DNA of 11,637 nucleotides from positions 1 through 11,637 of the forward strand of contig CAYJJB010000057.1 in the NCBI GenBank assembly GCA_964370405.1, given 5' to 3'. Below, piece by piece: positions 6,349 through 11,637 of this stretch (the first letter of the stretch is position 1; each line of letters opens with the position of its first letter). The notes beneath the pieces are model-generated. The model saw nothing but the letters and a program-made list of their open reading frames with translations. It did not search any database and was not told the DNA's origin. The stretch is from SIG603 sp964370405. Lineage in GTDB: Bacteria > Bacillota > Clostridia > Oscillospirales > Acutalibacteraceae. The position numbers and the translations under genes are program-made.

Positions 6349-6409
6349 CCGAGCGCATATAATCCCACCCATTTGCCAGAAAACGGGTTTGGTTTATATG
6401 CGCTCGGCT
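6347..6409. repeat. 63-nt near-complete inverted repeat between spoVAD and spoIID
   Basis: AGCCGAGCGCATATAA (6347-6362) pairs perfectly with TTATATGCGCTCGGCT (6394-6409). Inside it, CC (6364-6365) pairs with GG (6391-6392) and ACCC (6367-6370) with GGGT (6385-6388), leaving a 14-nt terminal loop (6371-6384). That is about 22 paired positions. It begins in the spoVAD stop codon and ends seven bases before the spoIID stop on the other strand, so it fills the whole gap. Neither side has a U-tract, and the outer arms are much more GC-rich than the surroundings. It may be a non-canonical two-way terminator, an mRNA 3'-end stabiliser or a REP/MITE-like element. Confidence 0.75.
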
Positions 6410-6415
6410 GGCCCG

Positions 6416-7429
6416 CTAAACCACTGTTGTTCCAGGATAGTACCAATTTAGTATTTCTATATAGTCTGCGCCCTCAAACGCCATATACATTGCACCCGTT
6501 TGGCTCATTCCCACTCCATGACCATAGCCCTTTACACTAAAAACAAAACCTGTTTGATTTGCCTCTACTTCAAAAGATGTGCTTTTAAGCGAAAATGCAC
6601 TCCTCGCCTCATCACCTGTAATTGTAAATCCACATATTTTTATACTTTTCACTCCACCACCTAAAGTGTAGGTTATATCAGTAAACCAGTCTTTTGTATC
6701 AAGCGAAAAATCAAATCTTCCATCTGGCCATCTAGTTGTAACAATTTGCTCTATCTCTTCTTTACTAATATTTACTTTAGACTCATAATTTGTTGAAAGT
6801 GTATCATATGGACTTGCAACGCTCACTAAGTATGGATAATCCTCTCCACCCCATACATCTTTAGCATCTTCTGTCTTGCCGTTTGATACTGCAAAATATG
6901 AGGTGCATGCAAGAGAGCTATCATATATGACATTTTTATCCCCTACCTCTTCAATTACCACATTTACTTTTTCTTCATACTCTACCGCCTTGTCACCCCA
7001 TGAATTTATTATTTCTTCTTTTGGTTTATATATTGATGCCATAGAAGAATTCCATACTATGTCATACTCATTTTGTGCATTTTCTTCTCGTAAAAGACTA
7101 TAGTATGTATTTGCTGCAACAAGCTGTGCCTTTAAAGCTTCAACCGGTGCGTCTGGCGACATTTCACACATTGTCGTGCAAAATAAAAACTCGTCCTGAC
7201 CTACAACACTTATCTCATTGGTGAATTCATCAAACAGTCTAAAATTTTCACTGTCGTAATCTAAATCAATTTTTGATAATGTTTCTACAAATTTTGGCTC
7301 TTTTGCATTTTTAAGTGCCTCTTCCATTTTCATTTCATTTTGAATAGATAATGCAAAAGACATTGGAATTAGTGTCAAAACCAAATAGGCAATCAGCAAA
7401 TACAGTATAACAAATCTCATTTTCTTCAT
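6416..7429 (-). CDS. spoIID: Stage II sporulation protein D (SpoIID/LytB lytic transglycosylase), 337 aa
   Basis: SpoIID is a membrane-anchored peptidoglycan lytic transglycosylase of the mother cell. It works with SpoIIP and SpoIIM to thin septal peptidoglycan and drive engulfment. An N-terminal membrane anchor or uncleaved signal lies at about residues 6-28. The SpoIID domain follows, with CEMSPDAPVEALKAQLVAANTY (88-109), where E89 corresponds to the catalytic Glu (E88 in Bacillus). Next come SYFAVSNGKTEDAKDVWGGEDYPYLVSV (177-204) and the C-terminal GYGHGVGMSQTGAMYMAFEGADYIEILNWYYPGT (301-334). The length matches the Bacillus protein (about 343). The start ATG at 7429 has AGGAGG at 7446-7441, 11 bases upstream. 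A longer frame to 7498 lacks a ribosome binding site. At N107 the usual AARTY motif reads AANTY. I found no convincing sigma-E promoter in the 215-bp gap before the citrate synthase gene. A related LytB-type vegetative enzyme is the alternative, but the spoVA neighbours favour SpoIID. Confidence 0.9.
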   Translation of the reverse strand: MKKMRFVILYLLIAYLVLTLIPMSFALSIQNEMKMEEALKNAKEPKFVETLSKIDLDYDSENFRLFDEFTNEISVVGQDEFLFCTTMCEMSPDAPVEALKAQLVAANTYYSLLREENAQNEYDIVWNSSMASIYKPKEEIINSWGDKAVEYEEKVNVVIEEVGDKNVIYDSSLACTSYFAVSNGKTEDAKDVWGGEDYPYLVSVASPYDTLSTNYESKVNISKEEIEQIVTTRWPDGRFDFSLDTKDWFTDITYTLGGGVKSIKICGFTITGDEARSAFSLKSTSFEVEANQTGFVFSVKGYGHGVGMSQTGAMYMAFEGADYIEILNWYYPGTTVV

Positions 7430-7576
7430 TTTTATTTTTTCCTCCTGATATTTTAAATTTTTCGCCGATAAAGAAAGATTATTTAACACAAATTTCATAA
7501 TTAAGATAAAAAGCCTGCTTTTTTGGCAAAAAAACCTTTAAAAATGAAAGTTAAATGTAAATTCATTGCAAAACGC

Positions 7577-7605
7577 TTGACTTTAATTTCCTTTTAGGCT
7601 AAAAT
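7577..7605 (+). promoter_or_regulatory. Sigma-A promoter of citrate synthase gene
   Basis: TTGACT (7577-7582), a 17-bp spacer, and TAAAAT (7600-7605). The leader to the ATG at 7645 is about 33 bases and contains the GAAAGGAAGG ribosome binding site. The remaining 215-bp gap toward spoIID shows only AT-rich sequence and no clear operator. Confidence 0.7.
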
Positions 7606-7644
7606 AATATTAATATATTATATGAGAAAGGAAGGTTTTTTAGT

Positions 7645-9012
7645 ATGAAAAATGAAGTGCTTACTAAAAATGATGAAAAAGCCATACAAGAGCTTTGCAA
7701 GCAATATGAGGTTAATAACAAAATTTCAAAAGAAGAGTACATAAAATATGAAGTAAAAAGAGGCTTGCGACACGAAAGCGGTGCAGGTGTTATGGCAGGG
7801 CTTACCAGAATTTGTAATGTTCACGGATACGCAATTGAAGACGGGGAAAGAGTGCCAAAAGAAGGCAGACTTACATACAGGGGAATAAATATTATCGACA
7901 TTATAGAAGGTTGTACAAAAGAGAGAAGGTATTCTTTTGAAGAAACCGTATGGCTTTTGCTTTTTGGTTTTTTACCAAATGAAGAGCAATATAACAAGAT
8001 GAGTGACCTTTTAAGAGAAAATAGAGAGCTTCCACCATATTTTGTGGAAGATGTTATAATGAAAAATCCATCAAAAGACTTAATGAATAAAATTGCCAGA
8101 GGTGTTTTAACTCTTTATTCTTATGATGATAGCGCAGAAGATTTGTCAATTGAAAACAACATGATTCAAAGCATTTCACTTATTGCAAAAATCCCTTCTA
8201 TTATGACTTATGCATATCAAGTTAAAAGACGTCATTTTGATAAGCAAAGTATGTTTTTACATCCATTTGATGAAAAACATTTTACGGCCCAGGCAATACT
8301 TAACTCAGTTCGTGAGGACAGAGGGTTTACCGAAGACGAGGCAAAACTGCTTGATTTATGCCTTACTCTTCACGCAGAACATGGTGGCGGTAACAACTCA
8401 ACATTTACATCAAGAGTTTTATCTTCTTCTGAAACAGATATTTATTCAACAATTTCTGCGGCCATTGGTTCTTTAAAAGGATTAAGACATGGTGGCGCAA
8501 ACTATAAAGTTCATAGCATGATGGAAGATATTAAAGAAAATGTTAAAAACTGGGAAAGCGACGACGAAATTGAAGCTTACCTTGAAAAAATAATTAATAA
8601 AGAAGTTGGCGATAAAAGCGGACTTATTTACGGTGTGGGTCACGCAGTTTACACAGTATCTGACCCTAGGGCGATTATTTTAAAAACAAAAGCAAGAGAA
8701 CTTGCAAAATCAAAAGGCTTTGAAGCTGAGTTTTCATTATTTGAAAGAATTGAAGCCATGGCACCTGAGGCGTTTTTAAGAGCTAAGAAAAGCGACAAAG
8801 TAATTTCTGCAAATGTTGACTTTTACTCAGGTCTTGTTTACAGAATGCTTGGAATACCACAAGATTTATTTACACCTTTATTTGCAGTTGCAAGAACAGC
8901 AGGTTGGTGTGCACATAGAATTGAAGAGATGCTTACAGGCGGAAGAATTATAAGACCTGCCTACAGAGCACTGCCAAACCCAAAACCATATTTAGGTATG
9001 GATCAAAGATAA
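7645..9012 (+). CDS. Citrate synthase, 455 aa
   Basis: This enzyme condenses oxaloacetate with acetyl-CoA to give citrate, the entry step of the oxidative TCA branch that supplies 2-oxoglutarate and glutamate in many Clostridia. Catalytic and binding motifs are intact: LTLHAEHGGGNNSTF (240-254, H246), GLRHGGANYKVH (279-290, H282), YGVGHAVYTVSDPRA (329-343, H333 and R342) and SANVDFYSGLVYRMLG (388-403, D392). H282, H333 and D392 correspond to the His, His, Asp catalytic triad of the family. The protein has an N-terminal extension of about 50 residues before the MAGLTRI/RLTYRGI region, as in longer clostridial and cyanobacterial-like enzymes. That comparison is from memory. GAAAGGAAGG lies nine bases before the ATG. 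No aconitase or isocitrate dehydrogenase gene is adjacent, and it is a monocistronic unit between its own promoter and terminator. Activity as 2-methylcitrate synthase cannot be excluded, but no propionate-pathway genes are nearby. Confidence 0.95.
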   Translation: MKNEVLTKNDEKAIQELCKQYEVNNKISKEEYIKYEVKRGLRHESGAGVMAGLTRICNVHGYAIEDGERVPKEGRLTYRGINIIDIIEGCTKERRYSFEETVWLLLFGFLPNEEQYNKMSDLLRENRELPPYFVEDVIMKNPSKDLMNKIARGVLTLYSYDDSAEDLSIENNMIQSISLIAKIPSIMTYAYQVKRRHFDKQSMFLHPFDEKHFTAQAILNSVREDRGFTEDEAKLLDLCLTLHAEHGGGNNSTFTSRVLSSSETDIYSTISAAIGSLKGLRHGGANYKVHSMMEDIKENVKNWESDDEIEAYLEKIINKEVGDKSGLIYGVGHAVYTVSDPRAIILKTKARELAKSKGFEAEFSLFERIEAMAPEAFLRAKKSDKVISANVDFYSGLVYRMLGIPQDLFTPLFAVARTAGWCAHRIEEMLTGGRIIRPAYRALPNPKPYLGMDQR

Positions 9013-9014
9013 AT

Positions 9015-9054
9015 AAAGTGCTGTCATCATTTTTTGATGACAGCACTTTTTTAT
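9015..9054. terminator. Strong bidirectional intrinsic terminator
   Basis: AAAGTGCTGTCATCA (9015-9029) pairs perfectly with TGATGACAGCACTTT (9035-9049) around a 5-nt T loop, followed by TTTATT. It starts two bases after the citrate synthase stop. The minus-strand membrane protein gene ends at 9051, inside the T-tail. On that strand the hairpin is followed by ATTTATCTTTG, so it probably ends both convergent transcripts. Confidence 0.93.
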
Positions 9055-10367
9055 TCCTTATTTGATTTTATATACATATTGCGTGAAACTATCATAGGGT
9101 TTCCGTTTGAAAATTCGTTATTTAAAAAATAGTAATATGTGCCTGGCGCTATGATACCTGTAACTATTGTGTTAATTCCACTTGCACGCAAAATATCGTC
9201 TGCAAACTTTACACAGTTGGTGCCAAGTGCCCAGTAGTATTTGTAAGAACCTTTTCTAAATTTATAAAACTGTGCATTTGTATTTTTATAAAGCAAACTT
9301 GCATAGTCATCAATTTTTTCTTTTTCTTCATCGCTCTTTGCTCTTTCAAGTTTACAATGCCATTTATAAGCATGTTTTGTTATTTTTTCATATCCTTTTT
9401 TCATTTTCTCTATTTCTTCATCACTTAAAACCAGTCCAAAACCTACAAGCATTTCATCATTTTTAAGCTTGCAAAAATCAATATATTTATCTTTGCCCTC
9501 TACAGTATATAAAACACCGTGCCCCATTGATCCACCAAATTTTAAGCTGTCTGTGTCGTATATTCCATAGCAATATACTGTGTCATTAATCGCTAAGTCA
9601 ACATGCCCGCTAATTCCTGAAATTCTGTCTGCCACGTGCACAAAAACTTCTACATTTGGCTTTTCATCACTTCTCTTTACTGAAAGATCCTGCTCTTCAA
9701 CCTTACTTGTTTTAAAAAATGCGTTTACATCATTTAAAAGTCTTAACGGAATAAAAGCAGTTATTAGTGTTGGCGGTGTAATTCTTATCTTGCTTTTTAA
9801 TCGGTTTTTCTTAGGATTTGGAATTGCAGAAGAAAGTCCATCTAAAAAGCTTGCAAAAGACGAAATAATTAAATACACTGCTACTACATCTGCTACTGCA
9901 ACTGCGTCAAATCCAAAATAAAATGCAAAAAACAAATTTATGATAGCCGTCAACAAATATCTAAAAGGTGCCGACGTTTTCTCTTTTCTGTACTGCAAAA
10001 AACTTATAAAATTACTAATGCATATCACTGAGACCCAAAAAATTAGAATTATTTGAAAAATTAGACCTGTAATATGAAAATTAAAAGTTAAGGCAATAAT
10101 TATTAAGACAAAAACTGTAAGCTTAATAATTTTATCCGCCTTCTCTTTTTTTATTTTAGTACTTAAAACTTCAAATAAAAGTATAATTGAGCTAATTGCA
10201 AAATATATGACCAACAAGTTTGAAACCTGATTTAAAACAAAATCCCTATTAACAAATAGTAATATGCCAACTGTCAAACTAATTATGCACTGCGCAAAAA
10301 TGCTTATACTTTTAGTGTATGCGCTCAAAAATCTGCTCACTTTTTCTACATTTACACTTTTTTTCAT
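9051..10367 (-). CDS. Six-TM membrane protein with C-terminal permuted papain/NlpC-like His...Cys domain, 438 aa
   Basis: I do not recognise a named family for the full protein. Residues 21-178 contain about six TM segments (near 21-40, 48-68, 80-98, 101-124, 137-153 and 158-178), in an arrangement like HdeD/DUF308-type membrane proteins. Basic residues cluster before TM1 and after TM2 (KIKKEKADK), TM4 (QYRKEK) and TM6 (PKKNRLKSK), so both termini should face the cytoplasm. Residues about 236-430 form a soluble domain with GHVDLAI (254-260, H255) before GTNCVKFADDIL (382-393, C385) and a late APGTYYYF. His-before-Cys order with NCxxFxDxxL resembles circularly permuted NlpC/P60 or LRAT-like papain-fold hydrolases and acyltransferases. 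That assignment is inference. AGGAAA precedes the ATG at 10367, and a good promoter lies at 10404-10432. It is a single-gene unit. Confidence 0.8.
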   Translation of the reverse strand: MKKSVNVEKVSRFLSAYTKSISIFAQCIISLTVGILLFVNRDFVLNQVSNLLVIYFAISSIILLFEVLSTKIKKEKADKIIKLTVFVLIIIALTFNFHITGLIFQIILIFWVSVICISNFISFLQYRKEKTSAPFRYLLTAIINLFFAFYFGFDAVAVADVVAVYLIISSFASFLDGLSSAIPNPKKNRLKSKIRITPPTLITAFIPLRLLNDVNAFFKTSKVEEQDLSVKRSDEKPNVEVFVHVADRISGISGHVDLAINDTVYCYGIYDTDSLKFGGSMGHGVLYTVEGKDKYIDFCKLKNDEMLVGFGLVLSDEEIEKMKKGYEKITKHAYKWHCKLERAKSDEEKEKIDDYASLLYKNTNAQFYKFRKGSYKYYWALGTNCVKFADDILRASGINTIVTGIIAPGTYYYFLNNEFSNGNPMIVSRNMYIKSNKE

Positions 10368-10403
10368 ATTTAGCTTTCCTTATCTTTTTTCTTTTATATA
10401 TTC

Positions 10404-10432
10404 ATAATATCTGAAAATTTAGCTTTGGTCAA
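10404..10432 (-). promoter_or_regulatory. Sigma-A promoter of the six-TM His/Cys protein gene
   Basis: Read on the minus strand: TTGACC (10432-10427), a 17-bp spacer, and TATTAT (10409-10404), with the ATG about 37 bp downstream. This is close to consensus in sequence and spacing. Confidence 0.7.
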
Positions 10433-10587
10433 GAATTTTGCAATTTAACAAATTTAAGGCATAAGTCTTTTTGTGACTTTTACTAAAAAATCCTTTAATA
10501 TTACAGATTATTTTTTAACTCAATTAAAAATTTTCTATTTATTTAAGCCACAATTTATGTTATTATTAATCTACATTTAATTTTAAT

Positions 10588-10616
10588 TTTCAATTTATAC
10601 TGTATTTAAGTATAAA
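10588..10616 (+). promoter_or_regulatory. Tentative promoter of the eight-TM protein gene
   Basis: TTTCAA (10588-10593), a 17-bp spacer, and TATAAA (10611-10616) about 32 bp before the ATG at 10648. The -35 is poor. An alternative is the extended -10 TGTTATTAT at 10558-10566. The whole 280-bp divergent gap (10368-10647) is very AT-rich, so consensus-like boxes are expected by chance. Apart from the opposing promoter at 10404-10432 I see no other defined element in it. Confidence 0.3.
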
Positions 10617-10647
10617 TTTTTACTATATAAAAGAGAGGGATTTTCCC

Positions 10648-11547
10648 ATGAATATACGTACAGCAGGCATTACTGCCTGTATAGCCGCCGTCCTTGTCAT
10701 TGGACTTAGAGTGGCTGATTTCTTGTTTTTTTTCGACAAAAGTGTCGGTTTTTTTACAAATTTCGAGTTTTTATCCTCAATTGGTTTATTATTATGCCTT
10801 ATCGTTTTAGTGATAAGAACGGTTGTTGCCGTGCGGCAAAAAATCCAGATTTCAACTTATAAAGAGGGCAAAAGCATACCGCTTGCCATATCTTATCTCA
10901 TCAGTGCTCTTGGGCTTTCAGCTGGTTCTTGGCTTATGTATGTATCATATGCTAAAGACTGCTTAAACACATCTATCACAGTAAATGACTTACCTGATTT
11001 AAGGGTTCCTTTTATAATTGCATCGCTAGTTTTTGCACTTTACAGCATTTTTAGCTCTGTAATTTATTTTATGGGAAAAGACCATATTTTTGTAAAGTAT
11101 CAGCTTTTAGAGCTAATTCCATCTTTATGGGGACTTTTATTTGTGTCATTTATTTTCATAAAATATTCTGTATCCATTTTCCCTATTGAAAATGCTTATG
11201 TTTTGCTAAGTGCTTGCTCTATTTTGCTATTCCAAATAAACAAAGCGGCATATGTTTCAGACATAATAAAAGGCAGAGCCTGCCAAAATAAAGTTAAAAT
11301 ATTTTCATCAGTTGCAATTTGCATAGGTTTTGCGTACTGTATATCTAATTTAGTATTATATTTCTTAAATATATCTTACTCCTCTTGTTTGCCTTTAGAT
11401 GTTCAAGTTATAATGATATCTGCATTTTTGCAAGTTCCATGCTTCATGTTATTTTCAAGAAGTGAGCTTCGTGACATAACAGAACTTGGTATGCCATACA
11501 GAGGAAAAAGATTTAAAAACCCACCGGTATCTAAATCTGAATTTTAA
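10648..11547 (+). CDS. Multi-pass membrane protein of unknown function, 299 aa
   Basis: The protein is almost wholly hydrophobic, with about eight predicted TM segments (near residues 7-29, 41-62, 77-99, 120-142, 152-174, 182-203, 218-240 and 252-270). Basic residues lie at the N-terminus and after TM2, TM4 (GKDHIFVK), TM6 (DIIKGRACQNKVK) and TM8, which predicts both termini in the cytoplasm. The short C-terminal tail (271-299, RSELRDITELGMPYRGKRFKNPP) is charged. I see no transporter signature, catalytic motif or ligand-binding domain and do not recognise the family. The ribosome binding site AGAGGGA (10634-10640) ends seven bases before the ATG, and GGGATTTTCCC there can form a 4-bp hairpin over part of it. 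The gene is divergent from the six-TM His/Cys gene and is followed by hairpins at 11557-11631. It is clearly a real ORF. The function is unknown. Confidence 0.8.
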   Translation: MNIRTAGITACIAAVLVIGLRVADFLFFFDKSVGFFTNFEFLSSIGLLLCLIVLVIRTVVAVRQKIQISTYKEGKSIPLAISYLISALGLSAGSWLMYVSYAKDCLNTSITVNDLPDLRVPFIIASLVFALYSIFSSVIYFMGKDHIFVKYQLLELIPSLWGLLFVSFIFIKYSVSIFPIENAYVLLSACSILLFQINKAAYVSDIIKGRACQNKVKIFSSVAICIGFAYCISNLVLYFLNISYSSCLPLDVQVIMISAFLQVPCFMLFSRSELRDITELGMPYRGKRFKNPPVSKSEF

Positions 11548-11556
11548 AAAAATTAA

Positions 11557-11584
11557 AGGACTGTGACTTATTTGTCACAGTCCT
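11557..11584. terminator. Hairpin terminator after the eight-TM gene, better oriented for minus-strand transcripts
   Basis: AGGACTGTGAC (11557-11567) pairs perfectly with GTCACAGTCCT (11574-11584) around a 6-nt loop, nine bases after the stop at 11547. On the plus strand it is followed by CAGCGTGTC, not a U-tract. On the minus strand it is followed by TTAATTTTTTT, a proper U-tract. It may therefore terminate a convergent gene lying to the right of the window as well as the gene at 10648-11547. Confidence 0.7.
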
Positions 11585-11631
11585 CAGCGTGTCAAAAAAG
11601 TCTTACTTTTTTGTACACGATGCCAGACTGT
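11577..11631. repeat. Imperfect long hairpin overlapping the preceding terminator stem
   Basis: CGTGTCAAAAAAG (11588-11600) pairs with CTTTTTTGTACACG (11606-11619) with one bulged T (11614). Outside an unpaired interval, ACAGTC (11577-11582) pairs with GACTGT (11626-11631). The outer arm reuses bases of the 11557-11584 hairpin, so the outer stem and that terminator cannot form together. It lies at the window edge and its host transcript is unknown. Confidence 0.5.
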
Positions 11632-11637
11632 CTAAAA

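Noticed and set aside
6266..6451. Plus-strand open frame running from the end of spoVAD across the hairpin into spoIID
   Set aside because: It overlaps both real genes and the inverted repeat, lacks a ribosome binding site, and shows no SpoVAE-like hydrophobic pattern.
7508..7523. AAAAAGC-CT-GCTTTTT inverted repeat between spoIID and citrate synthase
   Set aside because: A two-base loop cannot form as drawn, and the remaining stem is almost all A-T, so it is not a credible terminator or attenuator.
11603..11637. Possible C-terminal end of a minus-strand gene at the right edge (reads LDSLASCTKK then stop)
   Set aside because: The frame is only 11 codons long inside the window and coincides with the inverted repeat, so coding cannot be told from structure.
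1..11637. Search for CRISPR arrays, insertion sequences, phage genes, tRNA/rRNA genes and riboswitches
   Set aside because: I saw no regularly spaced repeats, transposase or integrase motifs, cloverleaf sequences, or recognisable riboswitch cores on either strand.

Overview
The window is AT-rich chromosomal DNA from an endospore-forming low-GC Firmicute, most likely a member of the Clostridia. The evidence is spoVAC, spoVAD and a spoIID homologue in about 2.5 kb, AT-rich codon use throughout, strong AGGAGG-type ribosome binding sites, and TTG and GTG starts. Nothing in the sequence fixes the genus. There are no rRNA, tRNA, CRISPR, phage, integrase or transposase signals, so this looks like ordinary core chromosome with some lineage-specific genes.

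Layout. At the left end trmL (tRNA wobble-nucleotide 2'-O-methyltransferase, minus strand) is divergent from a 63-residue basic small protein (659-850), which ends at a bidirectional terminator. Next, on the minus strand, is a 580-residue protein with an unrecognised N-terminal region, a long acidic linker and eight C-terminal MORN repeats at a 24-residue period. Its promoter is back to back with that of an mscS-type mechanosensitive channel gene. Seventeen bases after mscS comes an orphan type IV pilin-like gene, closed by a perfect 16-bp terminator hairpin shared with the convergent DtxR-family regulator. That regulator is divergent from a translationally coupled spoVAC-spoVAD pair, which has a plausible forespore (sigma-G-like) promoter. 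No spoVAE follows. Instead a 63-nt hairpin fills the gap to the convergent spoIID gene. A citrate synthase gene with a clear housekeeping promoter and terminator comes next, then a minus-strand gene for a six-TM protein with a C-terminal His...Cys domain resembling permuted papain/NlpC enzymes. The last gene is an eight-TM protein of unknown function, followed by two overlapping and mutually exclusive hairpins at the window edge.

How the genes fit together. The only clear functional theme is sporulation and germination. SpoIID remodels septal peptidoglycan during engulfment in the mother cell. SpoVAC and SpoVAD belong to the channel that moves Ca-dipicolinate into and out of the spore core. 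The remaining genes appear to be independent single-gene or two-gene units separated by well-formed terminators. The items most worth a second look are the six-TM His/Cys protein, the MORN protein, the spoVAE-less spoVA pair with its unusual hairpin, and the overlapping hairpins at the right edge.
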